From NCBI GenBank assembly GCA_003001795.1, contig PVNI01000010.1, positions 62,001 to 126,000 on the forward strand: a stretch of DNA of 64,000 nt, given 5' to 3'. Made by a program: the position numbers and the translations under genes. Source of the stretch: Actinomadura viridilutea (lineage in GTDB: Bacteria; Actinomycetota; Actinomycetes; Streptosporangiales; Streptosporangiaceae). This document shows, one piece after another, positions 32,449 through 40,648 of the stretch; the first letter of the stretch is position 1, and every line of letters begins with the position of its first letter. A model generated the notes under the pieces. The model was given only the letters and a program-made list of their open reading frames with translations. It had not been told where the DNA came from and made no database searches.

Positions 32449-32620
32449 AACGGTGGATCGGCGCCATGCTCCTGTTGCTGCTGGATCAGCGGGGACGGCG
32501 CACGCCGCGCGGATCTTTGGGGCAGGAGGAGACGCCGCGTTCGCGGTCGTAGTCGGCGAGCCGGCGCCGCGCCGGACGTCGTTGGTGCCCGCAGCCTGCT
32601 GGGCGATCGGCCCAGTCGCA

Positions 32621-32800
32621 TCACCCGCTCCCCGCGGGGATGGCAGGTGCGATGGCGTCGCTTTCGGTGCGGGTCAATGTGGCGGAGAAGTGCCGCATGA
32701 CCTGCGGGGCGGCGTTGAGGGCGACGACAACGGGGTGCTCGCTGTCGCGCCAGCGTCGCTCCCGTAGCCGTGGGGTTGTCGCTTCCGGTGTGCTGCCTAC
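32621..32800 (-). pseudogene. GNAT acetyltransferase 5' remnant, copy 2 (truncated)
   Basis: The minus-strand frame reads VGSTPEATTPRLRERRWRDS, then EHPVVVALNAAPQVMRHFSA, TLTRTESDAIAP and a stop. This is the usual first 50-60 residues of RimJ/RimL-type GNAT proteins (TxRLxLRxWRDxD...ALNADPEVMRHFPATL). The acetyl-CoA loop and the rest of the domain are missing. The frame begins inside copy 1 (overlap at 32797-32800), showing a tandem duplication of the gene's start. Confidence 0.75.
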
Positions 32801-32892
32801 GCGGGTGGGGCATTCGAGGCGGCGATGGCGGGGCGGTCGGTGTCGCGCCACTGCCGCAGCCTTCGGGTGGCCAGTTCCGGTGCGCTGCTCAC
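32797..32892 (-). pseudogene. GNAT acetyltransferase 5' remnant, copy 1 (31 codons, then stop)
   Basis: A GTG at 32892 opens VSSAPELATRRLRQWRDTDR then PAIAASNAPPA-stop, matching the same part of the GNAT fold as copy 2 (SxPExxTxRLRxxRWRDxxxP). The TAG at 32797-32799 lies where copy 2 begins. Its GTG overlaps the stop codon of the fragment upstream (GTGA), a relic of operon coupling. Confidence 0.65.
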
Positions 32893-33050
32893 GCGGGTGG
32901 GCAGTGTGAGGGCGGCGACTCGTGGGGCTGGTTTTCGGGCACGCGCTGTCCTGGGTGGATCAGCGCGCCCCAGTGGTCCTGCGGCCAGTACGTGTCGGCC
33001 TCCACGAACGCCAGGCCGAACCCGATGAGCAGGTAGCGGCCCCCGCCACC
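32889..33050 (-). pseudogene. Coding-like 3' gene fragment upstream of the GNAT remnants
   Basis: About 50 minus-strand codons with the local coding bias (GRYLLIGFGLAFVEADTYWP, then QDHWGALIHPGQRVPENQPH) end at a TGA that overlaps the GTG of GNAT copy 1. The 5' part of the gene is not present; upstream sequence loses coding character and has no start. I do not recognise the family. Confidence 0.45.
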
Positions 33051-33211
33051 CGGCGTGGGGCGGTGCCCGGTCTTCGGAGCGCCGCTCGCCCCGGCTAGGC
33101 GGCGGAGCTGTCTGCGCTTGAAGAAAGCTCGATCGGGAGGGCGGTGTGACGGTCGCCGAGCGGCGCCCGGTAACATCGGCCCGGTCCGTCCGCCGATGTC
33201 CCAGGTGAGCA

Positions 33212-33649
33212 ATGCAGCGTGAAACCCCTGCCGAGACCGGCTACCGGCACGTCTACGAATTCCATGTCAGGTTCGGCGACATCGACTCGCAGGGGCACGT
33301 CAATAACGTCAAGTTCCTGGGATATCTGGAAGACGCGCGGCTGGAGATGTTCCACCGCGACCCGCTGCGCAAAGGGGAGGAGCCGGTGCGCGGCATGGTC
33401 GTCGCCCGGCACGAAATCGACTATGTGCGGCCGCTGCCTTTGTTGGTGAATCCGGTGCGCGTGGAGTCGTGGGTGACGGACGTGCGCAGCGCGTCTTTCA
33501 CGCTGGCGTACGAAGTGCGCGACGATGAGCATCTGTACGCGCGGGCCTCATCGGTGATAGCGGCGTTCGACGTGGCGGCGGGGCGCCTGCGGCGCTTCAC
33601 CGGCCGCGAGCGGGAATTCATCGAGCGCTATCGCCCGCCGGCGCCGTGA
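33212..33649 (+). CDS. Acyl-CoA thioesterase, 4-hydroxybenzoyl-CoA thioesterase-like hotdog fold
   Basis: A 145-residue single hotdog-domain protein. The catalytic signature VRFGDIDSQGHVNNVKFLGY matches the D-x-(M/S)-G-H-V-N-N pattern of the YbgC/FcbC-like family, with the nucleophilic Asp near residue 24. EIDYVRPLPLLVNPVRVES and SASFTLAYEVRDDE complete the fold. It hydrolyses acyl-CoA esters; chain preference is not predictable. It is preceded by AGGTGAGC. Confidence 0.92.
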   Translation: MQRETPAETGYRHVYEFHVRFGDIDSQGHVNNVKFLGYLEDARLEMFHRDPLRKGEEPVRGMVVARHEIDYVRPLPLLVNPVRVESWVTDVRSASFTLAYEVRDDEHLYARASSVIAAFDVAAGRLRRFTGREREFIERYRPPAP

Positions 33650-33738
33650 GCGGCGAAAAACATGGAGGCTGACCTGGGATAACGATCTTTCTTTACGGGC
33701 AGTAAAGAGGGGAGAGGGTCGTTGTCCGAGGTGCGTCC

Positions 33739-33960
33739 ATGTCCCCCTATCTCGCCGCCTGGATCTTCTGGATCCTGATGTTCTTCGCGATCGAACTGCC
33801 CGCGGTGTTCAACCGCAAGTCCGGTGACACGCTCTCCGAGCTGGTCTGGGGCGTCTTCGCCGTGCGCGGCAAACCGTTCGGATGGCAGCTGCGCCGGCTG
33901 GTGCTGGTGCTCGGCCTGGGATGGCTGGTCGCGCATTTCCTGTCCGGCGGCCGCATCTGA
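33739..33960 (+). CDS. Small two-helix membrane protein, unknown function
   Basis: A 73-residue protein with two hydrophobic helices (WIFWILMFFAIELPAVF at about 8-24, and LVLVLGLGWLVAHFL at about 54-68). The helices flank a short polar loop, NRKSGDTLSELVWG. No motif is recognised. A small hairpin, TCTTTAC/GTAAAGA (33690-33708), lies in the leader and may end transcription from the thioesterase gene. Codon bias supports a real gene. Confidence 0.65.
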   Translation: MSPYLAAWIFWILMFFAIELPAVFNRKSGDTLSELVWGVFAVRGKPFGWQLRRLVLVLGLGWLVAHFLSGGRI

Positions 33961-33993
33961 CCGTCGCCCCGTGAGTCCCGGCCGAACCGTGCG

Positions 33994-34605
33994 CTACGGC
34001 GAGTACAGCCAAGGATCGCGCAGGTCGTAATAGGCCAGCTCGCCTTCATAGCAGCGCATCAGCCCCTCCATTTTCTCCAGCAACTCCGGCGCCGGCAGTC
34101 GGCGCTCGCCCTCGCGGGCGGCGGTCTCGGAGGTGAAATAGACGGCCTCGGTACACACGCCGCCCGGATCGACCGCCAGCACGCCGCCGATCACGTCGGG
34201 GCGGAAGGCGCGCACGGCGTCGTCGTCCATGGCCCGCAGCCGGCTGCGCAGCTCCGGCAGGTCGGTGACCTTGGACTGGATCACCTGGACGAATCCCGCG
34301 TCGTCCGACGCGCCGCCCAGCCAGGTGTCGGTCTCGACGCAGTCGCGGAAGGTGACCTCGCCGCCGAGGAGCCGGGACGTCTGCGCCCACCAGCGGCCCT
34401 GCTCGGGCCGGTCGCCGTTGCGGCGCGCCGCCTCCGGCGACGCGAACCGGACCAGGTCGACGAACATCCCGTCGTCGGTGACGCCCGCGGTCTCGCCCAG
34501 CCAGCCGGACGCCCCGGGGGCGAGGTCGCGCGCCCAAAGGTCCAGGCACTCCTTCAGCCGCGCGGGATCGGTGACGATTCTGCCCTGGATGACCTGTACG
34601 AACAT
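33994..34605 (-). CDS. Protein with two tandem ABM-like (dimeric alpha/beta barrel) domains
   Basis: A 203-residue protein made of two related halves. MFVQVIQGRIVTDPARLKEC in residues 1-20 is echoed by GFVQVIQSKVTDLPELRSRL near 105-124. VDLVRFASPEAARRN is echoed by TEAVYFTSETAAREG. This is the layout of a fused antibiotic-biosynthesis-monooxygenase-like or stress-barrel dimer. No catalytic residue can be named. The ATG follows ACGGGGGGCGCG. It is a monocistronic gene ending about 30 bp after the small membrane gene on the other strand. Confidence 0.75.
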   Translation of the reverse strand: MFVQVIQGRIVTDPARLKECLDLWARDLAPGASGWLGETAGVTDDGMFVDLVRFASPEAARRNGDRPEQGRWWAQTSRLLGGEVTFRDCVETDTWLGGASDDAGFVQVIQSKVTDLPELRSRLRAMDDDAVRAFRPDVIGGVLAVDPGGVCTEAVYFTSETAAREGERRLPAPELLEKMEGLMRCYEGELAYYDLRDPWLYSP

Positions 34606-34803
34606 CGCGCCCCCCGTCGGCGATGGCGGTCCGGTTCGGCGGCGGCCGCGTCGAACCGCGTCCTGTGTCCGACGCTATGCCCGTCAAGGGCTGTTCACAA
34701 TGCGCCCGTTACGGATGCGTAACAAGCGGCACAGCAGTCACTTTTCACCCGCTCTTTCCCTTAATGTCGCCCGCACATCGTGTGATCAACGGGAAGGGGA
34801 GAG

Positions 34804-36246
34804 ATGCGGCGTTTCTCACGCGGGGCATTGGCCCTGCTGCTGGCCGCGGGCGGCCTCACCGGAACGGCGACCGCGGCGACGGCGGCGGTCGGAGCGGCGG
34901 GCGCGGCCGCGGTGGGGGCGCAGGCGCCCGCGACGGTCGACATCGCCGAGCGGCTCAAGGCCATTCCCGGGATGAAGGTGGAGGAGAAGACCTCGACCCT
35001 GCCCGGCTACCGCTGGTTCTGGCTGACCTACCGGCAGCCGGTCGACCACCGGCGCCCGCACGGCCCGTGGTTCGAGCAGCGCGTCATGCTGCAGCACAAG
35101 TCCGAGGACCGGCCGATGGTGCTCTACACCAGCGGCTACCACACCCCGGAGACGATGTTCCGGTCGGAGCCGACCGCGCTGGTGGACGGCAACCAGATCT
35201 CGCTGGAGCACCGATTCTTCAGCCCGTCGCGGCCCGAGCCCGCCGACTGGACCAAGGACACCATCTGGCAGGCCGCCACCGACGAGCACCGGCTGATCAC
35301 CGCGCTCAAGAAGATCTACAAGGGACGCTGGATCACCACCGGGGGCAGCAAGGGCGGCATGACCGCCGTCTACCACAAGCGCTTCTACCCCCATGACGTC
35401 GACGGCAGCGTCATCTACGTGGCGCCCAACGACTACAACAACGACGACGACTCCGCCTACGACCGCTTCTTCGCCAACGTCGGCACCGACCCGGAATGCC
35501 GGGCCCACGTGAAGAAGCTGGCCCGGGAGTTCCTCAAGCGCCGCCCGGCCATGCTGAAGAGGTTCAAGGCCGACGCGGCGAAGAACGGCTGGACGTTCAC
35601 CATCCTCAGGACCCCCGACCGGGCGTTCGAGAACTCGGTCATGGACTACGAGTGGGGCTTCTGGCAGTACAACCTGCAGTCCGACTGCGCGAGCCTGCCC
35701 CCGCTGGACGCCTCCGACGACGTCCTGTACGAGAACCTGAACGCCATCGCAGGCCTGGAGTTCTACACCGACCAGGGGCTCGACCCGTACATCCCGTACT
35801 ACTACCAGGCGGGCACCCAGCTCGGCTGGCCCAAGCCTCAGTTCTGGCACCTGCGGCCGCTGCTGCGCTACGAGGAGAGCTACCACCCGCGCACGTACGT
35901 CCCGCGCGACATCCCCATGCGCTACGACGGCGGCCGCGCGATGCGGGACATCGACCGATGGGTGCGCCACCACGCCGAGCACATGCTGTTCCTGTACGGG
36001 GAGAACGACCCGTGGGGCGCCAAGCCGTTCCGCCTCGGCCCCGGAAGCCGTGATTCGGCGGTGTACACGGCCCCGGGCATGAACCACAGCGGCCGCCTCA
36101 TCGACCGGCTGCCCGACGAGCAGCGCGCCAAGGCCGTCGCCGATCTGCTGCGCTGGGCGGGCGTCAGCGCTCCCCAGGTCACGGCCATGGTGAGCACGCC
36201 GTCCGACGCCACCGACCCGATGCTGGACCGGCGTCCGCCGCTGTAG
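34804..36246 (+). CDS. Secreted S37-family (PS-10) tripeptidyl aminopeptidase-like serine peptidase
   Basis: A 480-residue secreted alpha/beta-hydrolase. Residues 1-42 are a signal peptide (MRRFSRGALALLLAAGGLTG... with an Ala-rich end). The nucleophile elbow is TTGGSKGGMTAVYHKRFYP, with S182 as nucleophile. The acid is probably the Asp in LFLYGENDPWGAKPF, and the base the His in PGMNHSGR. This matches actinomycete PS-10/S37 tripeptidyl aminopeptidases, which trim peptides outside the cell. The ATG follows GGGAAGGGGAG. It is a single gene with its own promoter region. Confidence 0.9.
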   Translation: MRRFSRGALALLLAAGGLTGTATAATAAVGAAGAAAVGAQAPATVDIAERLKAIPGMKVEEKTSTLPGYRWFWLTYRQPVDHRRPHGPWFEQRVMLQHKSEDRPMVLYTSGYHTPETMFRSEPTALVDGNQISLEHRFFSPSRPEPADWTKDTIWQAATDEHRLITALKKIYKGRWITTGGSKGGMTAVYHKRFYPHDVDGSVIYVAPNDYNNDDDSAYDRFFANVGTDPECRAHVKKLAREFLKRRPAMLKRFKADAAKNGWTFTILRTPDRAFENSVMDYEWGFWQYNLQSDCASLPPLDASDDVLYENLNAIAGLEFYTDQGLDPYIPYYYQAGTQLGWPKPQFWHLRPLLRYEESYHPRTYVPRDIPMRYDGGRAMRDIDRWVRHHAEHMLFLYGENDPWGAKPFRLGPGSRDSAVYTAPGMNHSGRLIDRLPDEQRAKAVADLLRWAGVSAPQVTAMVSTPSDATDPMLDRRPPL

Positions 36247-36294
36247 TCCGGCCGACCGACCGCGGGGCCGTCCCGTCCGGGGCGGTCCCGCCGT

Positions 36295-36330
36295 CGTCTG
36301 AAGAGGCGTCTGAAGAGGCGTGTGAAGGGG
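36295..36330 (+). repeat. Three 12-bp tandem repeats after the S37 peptidase gene
   Basis: CGTCTGAAGAGG is repeated twice exactly (36295-36318). A third copy carries two changes (CGTGTGAAGGGG, 36319-36330). It lies between convergent genes, and no function is apparent. Confidence 0.85.
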
Positions 36331-36337
36331 CGCCGTC

Positions 36338-36730
36338 CTAGTGCCCCGCGGTGGGCACGTTGACCAGGCTGTGCGCGGCCATGGTCAGGTAGTCCCACAG
36401 CGTCTTTTCGAGGTGTTCGGGCAGGTCGAGCTCGTCGACGGCGTCTCGCATGTGCTTCAGCCACGCGTCGCGTTCGGCCTCGCCGATCACGAACGGGGCG
36501 TGCCGCATGCGCAGCCGCGGGTGCCCGCGTCGCTGGCTGTAGGTGTTCGGGCCGCCCCAGTACTGGATGAGGAACAGGCGGAGCCGCTCCTCGGCCGGAC
36601 CGAGGTCCTCCTCTGGGTAAAGGGGACGGAGCAGGGGGTCCTTCGCGACGCCCTGGTAGAAGCGGTGGACCAGGCGCCGGAACGTCTCCTCGCCGCCGAC
36701 CGCTTCGTAGAAGGTCACCTGTTGAGCCAT
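36338..36730 (-). CDS. glbO: Group II truncated haemoglobin (GlbO type)
   Basis: A 130-residue protein of the 2-on-2 globin group II family. VTFYEAVGGEETFRRLVHRF is the A/B helix region. DPLLRPLYPEEDLGPAEERL holds the CD1 Tyr. QYWGGPNTYSQRRGHPRLRM, then RHAPFVIGEAERDAWLKHM, gives the proximal His and the conserved Trp at G8. GlbO binds O2 and NO at the haem and protects respiration in mycobacteria. The ATG at 36730 has GGGAGGC upstream. Confidence 0.94.
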   Translation of the reverse strand: MAQQVTFYEAVGGEETFRRLVHRFYQGVAKDPLLRPLYPEEDLGPAEERLRLFLIQYWGGPNTYSQRRGHPRLRMRHAPFVIGEAERDAWLKHMRDAVDELDLPEHLEKTLWDYLTMAAHSLVNVPTAGH

Positions 36731-36913
36731 AGCGCCTCCCACCCTATTTGACCGGGCGCCCGCGCCGACCACCCCTCGATCACTACGGCCGCGCCCGCGC
36801 TCCGGCCCCGGGACGGCCCCGGAATGCGGGACGGGACGTGCCTTGGCGGGCCCTCGGCCCGGAGGAGGCGGGGGCGTCGCAGCGGGGGTGGCCGCCGGGC
36901 TGGCGGTGTCAGG

Positions 36914-37915
36914 TCAGGCCGGGGAGGCGGAGGCGGCGACCGAGACGCCGGCCTCGTCGAACGCCTTCTTGACGCGTTCGCGCAGCTCGCGGGCGATGTC
37001 GCCCTGGCGGCCCGGGGCGGTCTTGAGCACCACACGGATGATCATGGAGTCGCCCGCCAGGGCCTGGACGCCCCACACCGAGGGCTCCTCCAGGACGATC
37101 TCCTTCCAGTCCGGGTCGGCGGCCAGGGCGTCGGCGGTCCGCTTGAGGATCTCGCTGACCTTGTCGGGGTCCTCGTTGATGTCGACGGGGATGTCGAGCA
37201 CGGCGCGGCCCCAGTTCTGGGACTCGTTGCCCACCTTCTTGATCTCGCCGTTGGGGACGTACCACACCACGCCGTTGACGTCCCGCATCCGGGTGACCCG
37301 CAGGGTGACGGCCTCGACGGTGCCCTTCGCGCTGCCCACGTCGATCACGTCGCCGACGCCGTACTGGTCCTCCAGCAGCATGAACAGGCCGGCCAGCACG
37401 TCCTTGACGATGTTCTGCGCGCCGAAGCCCACCGCCGCGCCGATCACGGTGGCGCTGGCCAGCACCGGCGTGAGGTTGAGGCCGATCTGGCCGAGGATGC
37501 TGAACAGCGCGGTGCCCATGATCACGACCGAGGCGATGCTGCGCAGCACCGACCCCACCGTCTTGGCCCGCTGGGCCCGCCGCTGGTTCAGCAGCGCCGG
37601 CGACCCGTCGTACACCGTGCGGGCGCGCTCGCGCGCCTTCTCCGACACGGTGCTCTCGGCCATCCGCAGGGTGACCCGCGTGATCATCCGGTGCGCGATG
37701 GCGCGCAGCACCAGGGCCACCGCCAGCGTGAGGATGATCGTGAGGAGCAGGTTGAGGGGCCGGTCCAGCCAGGTCTTGTAGAAGCGGGTGAAGTCCTCGT
37801 TGTGCGAGACGCTCCACACCAGCCGGCAGCCGACGCTGGGGTCCTTGCTCTGGCAGGCCTGCTCGGGCGTGCCGGTCTGCGCCCAGGGCAGGAGCGCGTG
37901 GAGGCTGAGCGGCAT
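36914..37915 (-). CDS. MscS-family small-conductance mechanosensitive channel
   Basis: A 333-residue channel. There is a membrane helix near the N-terminus (LLLTIILTLAVALVLRAIAH), a second at VLRSIASVVIMGTALFSILG, and the pore helix with Gly/Ala pattern ASATVIGAAVGFGAQNIVKD (TM3). The beta domain follows: LLEDQYGVGDVIDVGSAKGT and VPNGEIKKVGNESQNWGR. The C-terminal alpha/beta domain is complete. It releases solutes on hypo-osmotic shock. The ATG at 37915 follows GGGAGG. A 70-residue loop near the N-terminus with two Cys is unusual but not unique. Confidence 0.92.
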   Translation of the reverse strand: MPLSLHALLPWAQTGTPEQACQSKDPSVGCRLVWSVSHNEDFTRFYKTWLDRPLNLLLTIILTLAVALVLRAIAHRMITRVTLRMAESTVSEKARERARTVYDGSPALLNQRRAQRAKTVGSVLRSIASVVIMGTALFSILGQIGLNLTPVLASATVIGAAVGFGAQNIVKDVLAGLFMLLEDQYGVGDVIDVGSAKGTVEAVTLRVTRMRDVNGVVWYVPNGEIKKVGNESQNWGRAVLDIPVDINEDPDKVSEILKRTADALAADPDWKEIVLEEPSVWGVQALAGDSMIIRVVLKTAPGRQGDIARELRERVKKAFDEAGVSVAASASPA

Positions 37916-38227
37916 CGGTGTCGAACCCTCCCGGCCGGGTCGTCGGGGCGGCGTCCTCGGATCTGCGGCTTCGTCGGCGTGGACGGCGGCGTCGCGCGTG
38001 GGCGTCCGTTGCGTCCGTGCAGATCGTAAGCGACGTCGCAAATGCTTCCTACCGGAGCGACCATCCCCTCACCCGAGGGGCAGCCCGGTGCCGGGCCTCG
38101 TGGACGCCGCCCGCGCTGGAAGGACGCCGAGCGGAGGGGGAGTCGTCCGAGGCCCCGTGGGGTCCGCGGCCGCCGCGCCGTTTCCAGCCGCGGCCCCACG
38201 GGGCCCTGGCCCCGGCTAGGCGCGGTC

Positions 38228-38596
38228 TTACGGCCGCCCTGGGCGGCCGTCGGACCGTTCCCTCGCCGGGTCCGGACCGCGACCGTAGAGGCCCTGCCCC
38301 TCCAGGTCGCGGGTCTGGTCGCGGTGCGGTTGCAGGACGCGCGCCAGCTTGACGGCGGCGCCGCCGGGATCGTCCACCCGGTGCATGCGCTCCCCCCAGG
38401 ACCACCAGTAGTAGTGCTCCGGGGACTCGGGGGCGGGGGCGCAGGTGACGTCCTCGGCGAGGCTGGCCGCCTCCGGGTTCACCACCCGCAGGAACGCCGG
38501 CCCGGAGCGGGTCCGCACCACCCGGGCCACCAGGCCGCGCGTGTCGAGCTCGTGTCCCAACTCCTGGAGGTAGCCGACGCGTTCGTCGCTGACCAC
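38228..38596 (-). CDS. Conserved-looking small protein, unknown function
   Basis: A 122-residue soluble protein starting at a GTG with GGAAGGGG upstream: VVSDERVGYLQELGHELDTR. A middle segment, VRTRSGPAFLRVVNPEAASL, is followed by YYWWSWGERMHRV, a very aromatic patch. It looks like a small alpha/beta protein of the kind found beside TPR/XRE regulators in actinomycetes, and the regulator at 38980 is divergent from it. No function is assigned. Confidence 0.65.
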   Translation of the reverse strand: MVSDERVGYLQELGHELDTRGLVARVVRTRSGPAFLRVVNPEAASLAEDVTCAPAPESPEHYYWWSWGERMHRVDDPGGAAVKLARVLQPHRDQTRDLEGQGLYGRGPDPARERSDGRPGRP

Positions 38597-38979
38597 CCGC
38601 GCACCCCTTCCGTCGATCGCGCCGCGAGCGTCCTCGTGTGATCGAAAAGATCGAACTCGGTGGATCTGTTCCGTCGCCCGCCGTGAGAATTGCAACTCAC
38701 ACGGTGGCGGGTCAAGAGGCGGCTGTCTCGTGAAGTTCCGGATTGCGCTACCTCCAGGCCAGGGTCATCGCCCATCGGAGGAAGAATCTCTACCCCGGGA
38801 TCTGAGCCTGCTCCCGCTCTGCCCGCGTTTCCAAGGAATGGCTTGGCCTGTCCGAGCCCGAGAGTTACGCTGCGTGCGCAAGTCATTATCCGCCCGTGGC
38901 CATTTCAACGCCGGTCGCCATGGCTTGCGACGGTCGTGCCGGATCGTCTTCGGCTCAGCGGTGAGGAGGCCGGAAAGCG
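38597..38979. other. 383-bp divergent promoter region
   Basis: It contains a direct repeat GATCGAA-AA-GATCGAA (about 38640-38655) and an interrupted palindrome, GTGAGAATTGCAACTCAC (38683-38700), placed between the two divergent genes. GGTGAGGAGG lies just ahead of the TPR regulator ATG. The stretch is lower in GC than its flanks. No gene is supported. Confidence 0.5.
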
Positions 38980-40641
38980 ATGTCGGACCCCCCACGCAAG
39001 GAAACCGACATAGCGCGCAAAATTCGCGCCCGGGGACTGGCGCGCGGCCGTTTGCCCGCACAGATCGCGCAGGAAATTCATGATCAATGCGGTCCGCTGT
39101 TCGGGACCAGCAGGATCAAGGCGCACCGGCTGTCCCACGGGGTTTCGCTGTCCGACATCGTCGCTCAGGTCAAGGCCCTCTACGAGGTGGACGGCAAGCC
39201 GCCGCCCAAGCTCGGGGAGACGCTGCTGTCGGCGTACGAGAGCGGCTACAAGCGGCCGGGGCCCGAGTACCTGCATTACCTGTGCGCCGTCTACCGGGTG
39301 GAGCCGGAAGACCTCGGCTATCAGAACCCCTGCATCTGCGGACAAGGTCACGCCAGCCGCGCGGCCGTCGCGCCCGCCGCTGACAGTCCCCTGCCCGCAC
39401 CGATCGGAGACGGGGACGCCGACGCCCTCGTGGGCGCGGTCGTGCCCCGCGTCCCGCGAATGAGCGACCGACCTTGGATCTCGGTCCACGAACTGCGGGG
39501 GCCGGACCGCGCCGACGGGCCCGCGCCCATCGATGTGGGAGAGGAGGACATCGTGCTTCGTAGAACGCTGCTGCAGCTGCTGGCCGGGGCGGGCGTGACG
39601 CTGGACGGCCAGTTCCTCGGGGCGGTGGACGGCCTGCGGCGCAAGATGGACGACACCCTGGTCAACGCGACGGTGTCGCCGACGATGCTCGACCAGTGGG
39701 AGGAGACCACGCTCGGCTACGCCCGCCAGTACCAGGCCACGCCCTCCCTGCGGATGCTGTGCGAGGTGCTGCTGGACTTCAGCGAGGTGCGCCGCATGTG
39801 CGACCGGCGCCAGCCGCTCGAGCTGCAGGAGCGGCTGTGCCGGATCGCCGCCCAGCTGTCCGGGCTGTCCGGCCTCATCATGATCAACCTGGGCGACCAC
39901 CGGATGGCGCGGTCGTTCTTCCGCACCGCCCGGGCCGCGGCCGACGAGACCGGCGACCGCGCGCTGCAGGCCTGGGTGACGGTGCGCGAGTCGCTGGTGC
40001 CGATGTACTACGGCGACCCGCGGGAGGCCCTGCACCTGGCGCGCAAAGCGCAGGACCTGGCGGGCCGCGGCCCCAGCGTGGCGGGCGCGATGGCCCCCGC
40101 GGTGGAGGCGCGCGCGCTCGGCATGCTGGCCCTGCGCGGCCGCACCGACGCCGCCCCTAGCGCGCGCCGCGCCCTGGTGCGCGGCCGGGCCGTGTTCGAC
40201 CAGCTGTCCAAAGAGAACACCAGCGACCTGGTCTTCGGCTTCACCGAGCGGCAGATGGCCTTCTACGAGGGCGACACCTACACCAACCTCGGCGACCACC
40301 AGCACGGCGACGAGGTGCTCAGCCGGGCGCTCACCCTGTACTCGCCCAACGACCGCGTGGACATGACCCTGGTGCGGCTCGACCGGGCGGCCTGCAAGCT
40401 GCACGCCGGTCATCCGGACGCGGCGCTGCAGGAGGGGCAGGCCGCCATCCTCGACCTGCCGAGCGAGCACCGCTCCGACATCCTGGTCCACCGGGCGCGG
40501 CAGCTCGGCGCCGCCGTGCGCGCCAAACACGGGGAGATCCCGCAGCTGAAGGACTTCTACGAGGCCCTGTCGGCGCCCCATGTCAAGAGCCCGACCGCCG
40601 CGGACGCCCGGACGGCGGTGCCCCCGGCCGAGCAGGCGTGA
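38980..40641 (+). CDS. XRE-like helix-turn-helix regulator with TPR repeats
   Basis: A 553-residue protein. Residues about 20-115 are an HTH-like region (ARGLARGRLPAQIAQEIHDQ and LGETLLSAYESGYKRPGPEY). A Pro/Asp-rich linker with CICGQGH follows. From about 190 a long helical region contains TPR-like units (ARSFFRTARAAADETGDRAL, GDPREALHLARKAQDLA and HGDEVLSRALTLYSPNDRVD). This architecture is widespread in actinomycete regulators of development and antibiotic production, where the TPR part senses a peptide or protein. I do not assign a known name. The GNAT gene follows 7 nt later. Confidence 0.87.
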   Translation: MSDPPRKETDIARKIRARGLARGRLPAQIAQEIHDQCGPLFGTSRIKAHRLSHGVSLSDIVAQVKALYEVDGKPPPKLGETLLSAYESGYKRPGPEYLHYLCAVYRVEPEDLGYQNPCICGQGHASRAAVAPAADSPLPAPIGDGDADALVGAVVPRVPRMSDRPWISVHELRGPDRADGPAPIDVGEEDIVLRRTLLQLLAGAGVTLDGQFLGAVDGLRRKMDDTLVNATVSPTMLDQWEETTLGYARQYQATPSLRMLCEVLLDFSEVRRMCDRRQPLELQERLCRIAAQLSGLSGLIMINLGDHRMARSFFRTARAAADETGDRALQAWVTVRESLVPMYYGDPREALHLARKAQDLAGRGPSVAGAMAPAVEARALGMLALRGRTDAAPSARRALVRGRAVFDQLSKENTSDLVFGFTERQMAFYEGDTYTNLGDHQHGDEVLSRALTLYSPNDRVDMTLVRLDRAACKLHAGHPDAALQEGQAAILDLPSEHRSDILVHRARQLGAAVRAKHGEIPQLKDFYEALSAPHVKSPTAADARTAVPPAEQA

Positions 40642-40648
40642 GCGTGCC

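Larger units (their letters stand above)
32144..33211. other. 1.07-kb region of decayed genes and repeats
   Basis: No intact gene is supported. From left to right it holds the ettA terminator, a 14-bp perfect hairpin (32311-32356), a 17-bp tandem duplication, two tandem GNAT 5' remnants on the minus strand, and a coding-like fragment that once ran into them. The remaining open frames lack motifs. This is the clearest decayed stretch in the window. Confidence 0.7.

Noticed and set aside
28946..32467. A very long minus-strand open frame (over 1100 codons) opposite the GGDEF and ettA genes
   Set aside because: It mirrors two well-supported plus-strand genes, has a composition typical of antisense frames (many Val-Gly-Gln-His), and shows no domain.
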